This document shows, one piece after another, positions 1 through 5,913 of a DNA stretch of 8,949 nt. Numbering within the stretch: the stretch's first letter is position 1; the number at the start of each line of letters is the position of its first letter. The translations under genes were made by a program, and so were the position numbers. Under the pieces are notes generated by a model that saw only the letters and a list, made by a program, of their open reading frames with translations, was not told the origin of the DNA and did no database searches. Source of the stretch: an uncultured delta proteobacterium (lineage in GTDB: Bacteria; Desulfobacterota; Syntrophorhabdia; Syntrophorhabdales; Syntrophorhabdaceae); contig CAIQJW010000301.1 of the NCBI GenBank assembly GCA_903872255.1, positions 1 through 8,949 of the forward strand, given 5' to 3'.

Positions 1-405
1 AAGTGCCGGCTGCTGCCCTTTCCGGGTGAGATCGTAGAAATCACTGCAGGACATCATCTTTCCGTCCCGTATCCGGGAGGACGTACCTACGATGAAAGGC
101 TTTTGATCAGCACTGTAATCACCGATCATCGTATCGATATCCTGTTTGATCCTTACCTTCTCAAGGGCTTGCCCCCGTTTCGGGTTATATGTTGCCCCGT
201 AACCGTGTACCCAGTGATGGATCAATTTTTCCGCAATCTCCCTCTGTCTGGCGAGAGGTGACACAATATAGCACAGGTCTATACCAAAAGTCATGCAAGT
301 TCTTGCCATATCATGTATTTCCAAGTTTGTAAGGCTCGTTGCCACAACATCTCCGCGTTTATCATAGACGGGGTAATGGATAACCCCTATGCTGACATTA
401 TTCAG
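1..405 (-). CDS. SPOUT-type RNA methyltransferase (PF09936-like), partial, truncated by the window edge
   Basis: Conceptual translation of the minus strand gives 135 codons still open at the left edge; the family is about 185-190 residues. Visible signatures are SIGVIHYPVYDKRGDVV (residues 5-21), SLTNLEIHDMAR (24-35), HHWVHGYGATYNPKR (63-77) and KPFIVGTSSR (102-111). These match the SAM-dependent RNA methyltransferase family with a TrmH/SPOUT-like fold that commonly sits between trmD and rplS; its exact target is not well established. The frame has no ATG, GTG or nearby TTG at its beginning. The best candidate is CTG at 405-403, behind AGGAG inside the trmD tail, giving an 8-nt overlap with trmD and probable translational coupling. 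An ATG at 397-395 is out of frame (ATG TCA GCA TAG), so a one-base error or a real non-AUG start must explain the beginning. Family call is strong; start is uncertain. Confidence 0.88.
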   Translation of the reverse strand, partial: MNNVSIGVIHYPVYDKRGDVVATSLTNLEIHDMARTCMTFGIDLCYIVSPLARQREIAEKLIHHWVHGYGATYNPKRGQALEKVRIKQDIDTMIGDYSADQKPFIVGTSSRIRDGKMMSCSDFYDLTRKGQQPAL

Positions 406-1132
406 GGATCTCCTCCAGTATCTCGCGCATGAAACGCCTGTCTTCTTCGCTCGCCTGAAAGCCCTCAAGAAGGTCCGAACGTTTAAGGAGTGTCTTGCGG
501 ATAGCTTCCTTGCGTCTCCATTTCCGTATCTCTTCATGGTTCCCCGAAAGCAGCATCGGGGGAACCGATGAATCCATAAATGTTTCCGGCCTCGTATACT
601 GGGGATATTCCAGAAGCGGCTCCTTGAAGGTCTCCGAATGGATCGATGCGTCATTGCCGAGAACGCCCGGAATAAAACGCGAAACTGCATCGATCACAAT
701 GAGGGCCGGAAATTCACCCCCCGATGTAACGTAATCACCTACGGATATCTCTTCGTCTATATAGTCGAGGACCCGCTCGTCCACTCCTTCGTATCTTCCA
801 CACACAAGGCAGATATGTGCCGACCGGGCGAAACGCTCGGCCGTGAAATGATCGAACCTGCGCCCCTGCGGGGTCAGAAGCACAACCTTTACGCTGCCGC
901 TCTTTTCTCTGACATGTTCTATGGCCCTTGAGATGGGCTCCACCTTCATGACCATCCCGGGACCGCCGCCATAGGGTGCATCGTCACATGACCGGTGCGG
1001 GTCGTCCGCAAAATCCCGGATATTTATGATATCGAAACTGACAAGGCCCTTATCGGCAGCCTTGCCAAGTATGCTCTCTTTAAGCGGCGACGCAAATATG
1101 CCGGGGAATAACGTGAGGATGGAAAACTTCAT
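398..1132 (-). CDS. trmD: tRNA (guanine-N1)-methyltransferase TrmD
   Basis: SAM-dependent m1G37 methyltransferase of tRNAs carrying G36G37, which prevents +1 frameshifting; cytoplasmic homodimer. The 244 residues match the usual family length. It begins MKFSILTLFPGIF, then DDAPYGGGPGMVMK (50-63), LLTPQGRRF (85-93) and CGRYEGVDER (111-120). The trefoil-knot SAM site is ISVGDYVTSGGEFPAL (129-144). The tRNA-contacting segment follows, with LLEYPQYTRPE (173-183) and SGNHEEIRKWRR (196-207). The position aligned with the catalytic Asp169 of E. coli/H. influenzae TrmD appears to be Glu167 (SETF), a conservative change that needs an alignment. The start ATG overlaps the rimM stop as ATGA, with GAGGGG just upstream, so it is translationally coupled to rimM. 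Confidence 0.97.
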   Translation of the reverse strand: MKFSILTLFPGIFASPLKESILGKAADKGLVSFDIINIRDFADDPHRSCDDAPYGGGPGMVMKVEPISRAIEHVREKSGSVKVVLLTPQGRRFDHFTAERFARSAHICLVCGRYEGVDERVLDYIDEEISVGDYVTSGGEFPALIVIDAVSRFIPGVLGNDASIHSETFKEPLLEYPQYTRPETFMDSSVPPMLLSGNHEEIRKWRRKEAIRKTLLKRSDLLEGFQASEEDRRFMREILEEIPE

Positions 1133-1623
1133 GCAAGCCCCTCGATATTGACCTCTACCTTCCCGTTTTCAATATCGATGGTACCGATGAATCCTTCCAC
1201 CATAGGGATCATATACTCTTTCTCGCCTTTCACAACGAGGATGTCGCCGGCACCGGTATGCATCACCGATCGCACTTTTCCAAGCGGCGCGCCGTCGACA
1301 TTTATAACATTGAGCCCGATCAACTGGTACTCGTAATATTCGTTATTATCTAATGGCCGGAGGTCTTCCTCCCGGACAAAAAGTTCTTTTGTCGCCAGGA
1401 AAGAGACCTCCTCAATTGTTGTAAGCCCACGAAATGAGAGATAGAAAAAATTCTTCCTGTATTTCGCCCCTTCCGGCTTGAACTCTATGTATTCATCGCC
1501 TTCAAGAGCAAACAACGAGGTGTGGTCGAAAAATTCTTCCTTCACCTCGTTGTAATAGTAAAACTTTACCTCACCCCGTATGCCGCTTGTCGACACCACG
1601 CGGCCGACAGGGATCCATTTCAT
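1129..1623 (-). CDS. rimM: 16S rRNA processing protein RimM
   Basis: Ribosome maturation factor that binds S19 and assists assembly of the 30S head. The 164 residues are normal length. The N-terminal beta-barrel begins VGRVVSTSGIRGEVK (6-20), where the common HGIRGEVK motif has Ser in place of His. The C-terminal PRC-barrel begins near YYEYQLIGLNV (96-106) and includes GAGDILVV (124-131) and YMIPMVEGFI (137-146). The start ATG overlaps the khpA stop by one base (TAATG) without a convincing Shine-Dalgarno, so translation probably depends on termination of khpA. Its stop overlaps the trmD start. The family call is secure. Confidence 0.96.
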   Translation of the reverse strand: MKWIPVGRVVSTSGIRGEVKFYYYNEVKEEFFDHTSLFALEGDEYIEFKPEGAKYRKNFFYLSFRGLTTIEEVSFLATKELFVREEDLRPLDNNEYYEYQLIGLNVINVDGAPLGKVRSVMHTGAGDILVVKGEKEYMIPMVEGFIGTIDIENGKVEVNIEGLA

Positions 1624-1856
1624 TATTCAATGATCTCGAGGACCGCTCTCTTTTTGACCTTTGTAGAGGCCGCGCTTAATATCGTCCTCATGGCCCGAGC
1701 AGTTCTGCCTTGTTTCCCGATGACTTTCCCAAGGTCATCCTTGGCAACATTCAGCTCGATAACCGATGTTTTTTCCCCTTCAATCTCGGAGACCCTCACC
1801 GCATCAGGACTGTCCACTAATGCCTTCGCAATATACTCAATCAACTCTTTCAACAT
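1623..1856 (-). CDS. khpA: KH-domain RNA-binding protein KhpA (YlqC family)
   Basis: Small single-KH-domain RNA-binding protein of 77 residues, the usual KhpA length. The core is DDLGKVIGKQGRTARAMRTI (40-59), with the GKQG loop at 47-50 that contacts single-stranded RNA. In other bacteria KhpA works with KhpB in RNA-based control of division and cell-wall growth. It is almost always found between rpsP and rimM, as here, so position supports the call. A very strong ribosome binding site (GGAGGTG) lies in the 19-nt gap after rpsP, so it can be translated independently. Confidence 0.95.
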   Translation of the reverse strand: MLKELIEYIAKALVDSPDAVRVSEIEGEKTSVIELNVAKDDLGKVIGKQGRTARAMRTILSAASTKVKKRAVLEIIE

Positions 1857-1875
1857 GATCCACCTCCGTACGGTT

Positions 1876-2130
1876 TTAGGAAAGCTCCTTCAGAACCCCC
1901 TCTCTCTTGAACAGACTCTCAACGGTCCTCGTGGGCCTTACGCCTTTTTCATACCATGTTTTGATCTTTTCTTTATCGAGGCTTATTTGAGCCGGGTTCT
2001 TCAACGGATCATAAAACCCGACCTTATCGATGAATCTCCCATCCCTGGGGGAACGCTCATCCGCCACGACAATGCGGTAAAATGGTTTCTTCTTTGCACC
2101 TAACCTCGACAATCTAAATTTTACAGCCAA
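1876..2130 (-). CDS. rpsP: 30S ribosomal protein S16
   Basis: Structural protein of the 30S subunit that binds 16S rRNA early in assembly. The 84 residues begin AVKFRLSRLGAKKKPFYRIV and contain DGRFIDKVGFYDP (30-42) and VRPTRTVESLFKREG (64-78), all standard for S16. The start is TTG (2130-2128), preceded by AAGGAGGTGGGATT, a near-perfect Shine-Dalgarno beginning right at the ffh stop codon (12-nt gap). No in-frame ATG upstream is plausible, because the frame would enter the ribosome binding site. The combination of a weak start codon and a very strong ribosome binding site may set the S16 to Ffh ratio. Confidence 0.98.
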   Translation of the reverse strand: MAVKFRLSRLGAKKKPFYRIVVADERSPRDGRFIDKVGFYDPLKNPAQISLDKEKIKTWYEKGVRPTRTVESLFKREGVLKELS

Positions 2131-2142
2131 AATCCCACCTCC

Positions 2143-3474
2143 TTATTTATTAAAAAGTTGTCTTTGGAGGCCCTTGGCGCCTCCCTTCGTAAACTTCTTC
2201 AGCAATTTTTTCGTTTCCATGTATTTTTTGAGGAGATCGTTCACATCCTGAACCTCAGTGCCGCTTCCCTTCGATATGCGCAACCGCCGGCTGCCGTCGA
2301 TAATATTGGCTTTGGTCCGCTCCCTTGCGGTCATGGAATTAATGATCGCCTCCGTCTTCTTGATATCCTTTTCCGCCTCCGCAAAATTAATGGCGCCCTT
2401 CAACTTGCCCATTCCCGGGATCATGCCCATGATCGATTCCAATGAGCCCATTTTTTTCATCTGGCGTATCTGATCGCGGAAATCTTCAAGGGTGAATTCA
2501 TCCTTGCGGAATTTGCGCTCCAGTTCCCGTGCCTGTTTTTCGTCGAAAATGTCCTGCGCTTTTTCGACGAGAGAAACCACATCGCCCATACCGAGTATGC
2601 GCGAGGCCATTCTGTCGGGAAAAAACGGCTCAAGTGCATCAAGCTTCTCGCCCATACCGATAAACTTGATCGGCTTACCGGTCACGGCCTTGATCGATAT
2701 GGCCGCTCCGCCGCGGGTATCGCCATCAAGCTTTGTCAGGATGATGCCGTCTATGCCGAGCTTCTCGTTAAAAACCCCGGCTATGCTAACGGCATCCTGG
2801 CCTGTCATCGCGTCGAGCACGAGGAGTGTTTCCTTCGGATTGAGCGCTTTCTTTTGCTCGATAAGTTCATTGACCATGTTGTCATCGACGTGCAGTCGGC
2901 CCGCCGTATCGATAATCAGCGTATCGTAGCCATTGCGCATCGCGTAAATCTTTGCTTCCCTGCAGATCGTAATGGGGTCTTTTACGACATCCATCGTAAA
3001 TGCCTCCACATTGATCTGCTTTCCGAGCGTGACAAGCTGCTCTATGGCCGCAGGCCGGTAAATATCGGAAGGCACCAAGAGGGGTTTACGCCCCATTTTC
3101 CGGATATGGATGGCAAGTTTTGCCGAGGTCGTCGTTTTGCCGGAGCCCTGCAAACCAATGAGCATGACGGGTACCGGGGGCGCGGCGGCTATATCGAGCG
3201 GCTTATTTGCGCTCCCGAGGACTTCCCGGAGCTCATCATAAACGATCTTGATAAGCTGTTGTCCCGGCGTTATGCTTGACAGCACATCTTCGCCCATGGC
3301 CTTTTCCCTGACTTTTTCAAGGAAATCCCTGGCCACCTTAAAATTGACATCAGCTTCCAGAAGCGCTACCCTTACCTCGCGCAGCGTGTCTTTGATGTTG
3401 TTTTCGGTAAGCTTACCGTATCCCCGAACCTTCTTGAAGGTCGATTCAAATCTTTCCTGTAATTTGTCAAACAT
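2143..3474 (-). CDS. ffh: Signal recognition particle protein Ffh (SRP54)
   Basis: GTPase of the signal recognition particle. It binds signal sequences emerging from the ribosome together with 4.5S RNA and delivers them to FtsY at the membrane. The 443 residues match the family. An N-domain helical bundle (1-88) is followed by the G domain with P-loop GLQGSGKTT (107-115), DIYRPAA (137-143), DTAGR (189-193) and TKLDGD (247-252). The methionine-rich M domain follows, with MGSLESIMGMIPGMGK (342-357) and the RNA-binding motif SRRLRISKGSG (395-405). The ATG is fixed by an in-frame TAA two codons upstream and by the canonical MFDKLQERF start. There is no Shine-Dalgarno. The predicted transcription start is only about 9 nt upstream, so the mRNA looks nearly leaderless. 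First gene of the operon. Confidence 0.98.
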   Translation of the reverse strand: MFDKLQERFESTFKKVRGYGKLTENNIKDTLREVRVALLEADVNFKVARDFLEKVREKAMGEDVLSSITPGQQLIKIVYDELREVLGSANKPLDIAAAPPVPVMLIGLQGSGKTTTSAKLAIHIRKMGRKPLLVPSDIYRPAAIEQLVTLGKQINVEAFTMDVVKDPITICREAKIYAMRNGYDTLIIDTAGRLHVDDNMVNELIEQKKALNPKETLLVLDAMTGQDAVSIAGVFNEKLGIDGIILTKLDGDTRGGAAISIKAVTGKPIKFIGMGEKLDALEPFFPDRMASRILGMGDVVSLVEKAQDIFDEKQARELERKFRKDEFTLEDFRDQIRQMKKMGSLESIMGMIPGMGKLKGAINFAEAEKDIKKTEAIINSMTARERTKANIIDGSRRLRISKGSGTEVQDVNDLLKKYMETKKLLKKFTKGGAKGLQRQLFNK

Positions 3475-3489
3475 AATTTATGTGGGTAC

Positions 3490-3518
3490 ATTCTAATGGA
3501 ATTAGCCCGGATAGTCAA
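3490..3518 (-). promoter_or_regulatory. Sigma70 promoter of the ffh-rpsP-khpA-rimM-trmD operon
   Basis: On the minus strand TTGACT (3518-3513) is separated by exactly 17 bases from TAGAAT (3495-3490). The expected start of transcription is near A3483, giving a leader of about 9 nt before the ffh ATG. The promoter is framed by a 7-bp inverted repeat, GTGGGTA (3482-3488) and TACCCAC (3534-3540) on the plus strand. That repeat may be chance. Confidence 0.75.
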
Positions 3519-3562
3519 TGTTAATTAGGGAGTTACCCACCAATGATTACATTGTATTACAA

Positions 3563-4447
3563 CTACCCGGCCCCGATGAGGTATCTTTCCGGGTTCCGGC
3601 TTATCGCCTCGTCGATGCGGCGAGCATCTATCCCGAGCGTCTTGAGGCGCGCTGCCGCCCGGGTGATGGTCATCGAACCGCCGAGAAGCCTTCCCGTCTC
3701 GTCCGAGGGCGCTCCCGTCTCCTCCAATGATCCCCGGACCATGTCAGAGACTATTACGATCCGTTCGGGGTTCTTTGTCCTGAAAATAAATTCGATAAGC
3801 TTATCGGACAGATGGTACGGATCGGCGATCACTTCGACATATATATCCGGTTCCATGAGGGAAAAACCGGCAATTCCCGGTTCCCGGTGATGAAGACCGC
3901 GCATTGCGTTAAAAACATGTGTGACTCCGCGTGCGCCCGCCCTAAACCCGGCCTCGGCCTCGGCATATGTCGCATTGGAATGTCCCATGCTGACGATTAT
4001 CCCCCTGTCCGACAAAAACCTGATCAATGCAAGCGATCCGTCAAGTTCGGGGGCCAGGGTAACCACCCTGACCATGTCCTCAAACCCGTCTACAAGCCTC
4101 ATGTAGCTGTCGATCGCTGGCGCCTCGAACGAACTTTTGTCGAGCGCTCCGGCCATGTCAGGATTCAGAAAAGGACCCTCGAGATGGACGCCGAGAATTG
4201 CCGCAACCTCTCCCCCGACGCCCGATGCCGCCCCCTTGCGCTGGATCTGAATTGCTTTCTTTATGGCCGCCATATTGCGCCTCATAATACCCGCCGGGGA
4301 GGGGTAGACTGCCGGTATTATGCCTTCCACGCCTGACGCACCATGAAGCCGGGCCATCCCGAGAATATCGTCCGGGTCCCCGCCTCGCGTATCGTGCTGC
4401 CCAAAACCATGTGTATGAATGTCGATTATCCGCATAGCGTGAAACAT
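3563..4447 (-). CDS. nagA: NagA-like N-acetylglucosamine-6-phosphate deacetylase, catalytic core only
   Basis: Amidohydrolase-fold deacetylase; NagA converts GlcNAc-6-phosphate to glucosamine-6-phosphate and acetate in amino-sugar and cell-wall recycling. Key motifs are intact: DIHTHG (9-14), GVHLEGPFLN (86-95, metal-ligand Glu90), TLAPE (130-134), MGHSNATYAEA (154-164, His156), THVFNAM (176-182, His177), ADPYH (208-212), SDM (234-236, catalytic Asp235) and LLGGSMT (254-260). At 294 residues it is about 80-90 shorter than normal NagA. It begins at the first barrel strand and stops after NPERYL (285-290), so both ends that form the beta-sandwich domain are missing. Start choice: GGTGATC (4459-4453) pairs with the 16S tail and favours ATG 4447; ATG 4435 is an alternative. 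Substrate identity is family-based inference. Confidence 0.8.
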   Translation of the reverse strand: MFHAMRIIDIHTHGFGQHDTRGGDPDDILGMARLHGASGVEGIIPAVYPSPAGIMRRNMAAIKKAIQIQRKGAASGVGGEVAAILGVHLEGPFLNPDMAGALDKSSFEAPAIDSYMRLVDGFEDMVRVVTLAPELDGSLALIRFLSDRGIIVSMGHSNATYAEAEAGFRAGARGVTHVFNAMRGLHHREPGIAGFSLMEPDIYVEVIADPYHLSDKLIEFIFRTKNPERIVIVSDMVRGSLEETGAPSDETGRLLGGSMTITRAAARLKTLGIDARRIDEAISRNPERYLIGAG

Positions 4448-4470
4448 CCCCTGATCACCAGCATGGACGG

Positions 4471-4479
4471 ATTATAGCA
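4471..4479 (-). promoter_or_regulatory. Extended -10 promoter of nagA
   Basis: Minus-strand TGC-TATAAT (4479-4471) is a perfect -10 with the TGn extension. No good -35 is seen at 16-18 bp. Transcription would start near 4464, leaving a leader of about 17 nt that contains the GGTGATC ribosome binding site (4459-4453). Confidence 0.6.
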
Positions 4480-4527
4480 GGTCTGTCGTGAAAATAGTAA
4501 TAGGCGTTTCACAACGCACCGCTTCCT

Positions 4528-4607
4528 CCCACCCGCCGTCATCCCGCCCGTAGACCTCTCTGTGTCGGAATGCACCCCACCGGTAAACCGGGGTGACGGC
4601 GGGTGGG
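4528..4607. repeat. REP-like composite palindrome between divergent genes
   Basis: Two 18-bp arms, 4528-4545 and 4590-4607, are inverted repeats of each other with one mismatch (CCCACCCGCCGTCAYCCC). Just inside the right arm lies CCGGTAAACCGG (4580-4591). Reading the minus strand from 4601 to 4580 gives a 22-bp block identical to 8652-8673 in the repeat island at the right end. The core of this element is therefore a member of the same repeat family. A further partial copy, GGGGGTGACGG, starts at 4631. The element lies between the divergent nagA and DUF1460 promoters. Confidence 0.75.
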
Positions 4608-4669
4608 TAATTGCGGCATGGTCTCCGAGTGGGGGTGACGGTCCAAGTAGGGTATTGCGTTCGTTTTTG

Positions 4670-4678
4670 TGTTAGAAT
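4670..4678 (+). promoter_or_regulatory. Extended -10 promoter of the DUF1460 gene
   Basis: TGT-TAGAAT (4670-4678) is an extended -10; no convincing -35 is seen at 16-18 bp. The start codon is only 8 nt past the -10, so transcription should begin at or within about 3 nt of the ATG, implying a leaderless mRNA. No Shine-Dalgarno is present. Confidence 0.55.
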
Positions 4679-4686
4679 AACGGACT

Positions 4687-5445
4687 ATGTGTGCACATAT
4701 ATCACTCGGGAAATGGACTGAAGACGAAATAAATATACTGCTCGCCACGGCATCCCGGCTCGACGATGTCGGGGAACAGATACAATATATTTCGGGGAAA
4801 TTCCTGGAGATTCCCTACCGGGAATCAACACTCATCGGGGGCGCGGCGATTGATGAAGAACTCGTCGTTAATTTTTCGGGTATCGACTGCTTCACATTTC
4901 TCGACTATGTCGAGGCGCTTCGCCTGTCTTCTTCGTTCACGGTCTTCCTCAAAAAACTTAAACAAATACGATACAGAACGGGTATCGTATCCTATGAGAC
5001 GCGTAATCATTTCTTTACGGACTGGCGCGAATTTAACGGCGGGTCCATAAAGGAGATTACGCGGGCGATCGGCTGCGAAAGGACCCGGAACTGTTTAAAA
5101 TCCCTCAACCTCAGATCGGACGGCACGCTTTTTCTCGATGGCATCCCGGTCGAATCGCGGTCGATAGATTTCATTCCAAGCGCCCTTATCGACGATCACG
5201 TCCTGTCTGCCTTGAATACGGGGGATTATATAGGGATATATACCGAAACGGACGGTCTCGATGTCTCACATGTGGGAATAGCAATAAAACATGACGACGG
5301 GGTATACCTGCGCCATGCCTCATCAGCGGCATCGTGCAACAAGGTAACCGATAGATTGTTTATGAATTACACAAAAGAAAAACCCGGCATCGTGGTGTTA
5401 AGACCTCAGTCATTCCACTTCGAGATCTTCCGCGGCGAGATATAA
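4687..5445 (+). CDS. DUF1460 N-acetylmuramoyl-L-alanine amidase-like cysteine protein
   Basis: 252-residue member of the DUF1460 family (PF07313), an NlpC/P60-like cysteine hydrolase fold linked to cleavage of muropeptides or related amide bonds. Support: an N-terminal helix pair, then FLEIPYRESTL (39-49) and VVNFSGIDCFTFLDYVEAL (60-78) with the presumed nucleophile Cys68. The ETRNHFFTDW motif (104-113), SHVGIAI (194-200, presumed catalytic His195) and LRHASS (208-213) follow. There is no signal peptide or lipobox, so the protein should be cytoplasmic, whereas many family members are exported. The ATG is fixed by an in-frame TAA three codons upstream and no other start nearby. It is monocistronic, divergent from nagA, and followed by a strong terminator. 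Family call is firm; substrate is inferred. Confidence 0.85.
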   Translation: MCAHISLGKWTEDEINILLATASRLDDVGEQIQYISGKFLEIPYRESTLIGGAAIDEELVVNFSGIDCFTFLDYVEALRLSSSFTVFLKKLKQIRYRTGIVSYETRNHFFTDWREFNGGSIKEITRAIGCERTRNCLKSLNLRSDGTLFLDGIPVESRSIDFIPSALIDDHVLSALNTGDYIGIYTETDGLDVSHVGIAIKHDDGVYLRHASSAASCNKVTDRLFMNYTKEKPGIVVLRPQSFHFEIFRGEI

Positions 5446-5463
5446 CCTCAAGAATTTATTGGA

Positions 5464-5490
5464 GGGCCCGGGTAACCGGGCCCTTTTATT
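5464..5490. terminator. Rho-independent terminator shared by convergent DUF1460 and csp genes
   Basis: A GGGCCCGG-GTAA-CCGGGCCC hairpin (5464-5483, 8 GC pairs, 4-nt loop) is followed by TTTTATT on the plus strand, 18 bases after the DUF1460 stop. On the minus strand it lies 14 bases past the cold-shock stop but is followed only by a weak T-poor tail (TCCAATAAATT), so it should work best for the plus strand. Confidence 0.88.
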
Positions 5491-5497
5491 CAAGGTT

Positions 5498-5698
5498 TTA
5501 TGATTTTGTTACGTTTGCCGCCTGAAGCCCCTTGGGACCTTTGACGACATCAAAATTGACTTCCTGGCCTTCCGCAAGGGTTTTGAAACCGGAGTCCTGG
5601 ATCGCTGAATAATGAACGAAAACGTCCACGCCGTCATCCTGAGTTATAAAACCAAAACCTTTGGACTCATTAAACCACTTCACAGTTCCTTTTGCCAT
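5498..5698 (-). CDS. Cold-shock protein (CspA family)
   Basis: Single cold-shock-domain OB-fold protein of 66 residues that binds single-stranded RNA and DNA and can act as an RNA chaperone. It starts MAKGTVKWFNESKGFGFI, with RNP1 KGFGFI at 13-18 and RNP2 VFVHY at 26-30; the usual HF is HY here. EGQEVNFDVVKGPKGLQA (45-62) completes the barrel. The start was taken at 5698 rather than the upstream ATG at 5779. AAGGAGG lies 11 nt before 5698, and the extra 27 codons have no homology to the family and fall within the presumed leader. A promoter at 5811-5839 implies a leader of about 105 nt, as is typical of temperature-regulated csp mRNAs. Confidence 0.96.
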   Translation of the reverse strand: MAKGTVKWFNESKGFGFITQDDGVDVFVHYSAIQDSGFKTLAEGQEVNFDVVKGPKGLQAANVTKS

Positions 5699-5780
5699 CT
5701 TACTAAAGTCCTCCTTAAAATATTTTTGAAGATAACGGAACTGCGTCGTGGATGTTGATGTACGTAGGCACTTCATCACT

Positions 5781-5813
5781 ACTGACAGCGACTTCCGAAA
5801 CTTCGCTGTCAGT
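5781..5813. promoter_or_regulatory. Perfect 11-bp dyad at the csp transcription start
   Basis: ACTGACAGCGA (5781-5791) and TCGCTGTCAGT (5803-5813) are perfect inverted repeats around an 11-nt centre. The dyad begins in the last three bases of the -10 box and covers the initially transcribed region. It could be an operator or a 5'-terminal mRNA stem. Nothing in the sequence decides between these. Confidence 0.6.
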
Positions 5814-5839
5814 ATCCCACAGTATCAAAAACCTGTCAA
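5811..5839 (-). promoter_or_regulatory. Sigma70 promoter of the cold-shock gene
   Basis: Minus-strand consensus TTGACA (5839-5834) lies 17 bases from GATACT (5816-5811). The sequence upstream is very A/T-rich (5840-5880), like an UP element. A second GATACTG lies just upstream of the -10 but is badly spaced. Transcription should start near 5804. Confidence 0.75.
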
Positions 5840-5913
5840 TTAAATTTATGAAAATACTTTAATAAATCTTTACCAAAAATGAAGTCCCTGAAAGATAAGG
5901 CGAAAACGGGCTG

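Noticed and set aside
1522..2103. 193-codon plus-strand ORF antisense to khpA and rpsP
   Set aside because: Overlaps two secure genes on the other strand; no ribosome binding site or recognisable domain.
3482..3540. Operator made of the 7-bp inverted repeat GTGGGTA/TACCCAC around the ffh promoter
   Set aside because: Short arms 45 bp apart can occur by chance; noted in the promoter entry but not claimed as a site.
3475..3563. Missing C-terminal part of NagA restored by a frameshift
   Set aside because: DNA after the stop is the ffh promoter region and no frame shows the expected beta-sandwich sequence.
5498..5779. Longer cold-shock protein starting at 5779
   Set aside because: The extra 27 residues do not fit the family, and a strong ribosome binding site precedes the 5698 ATG.
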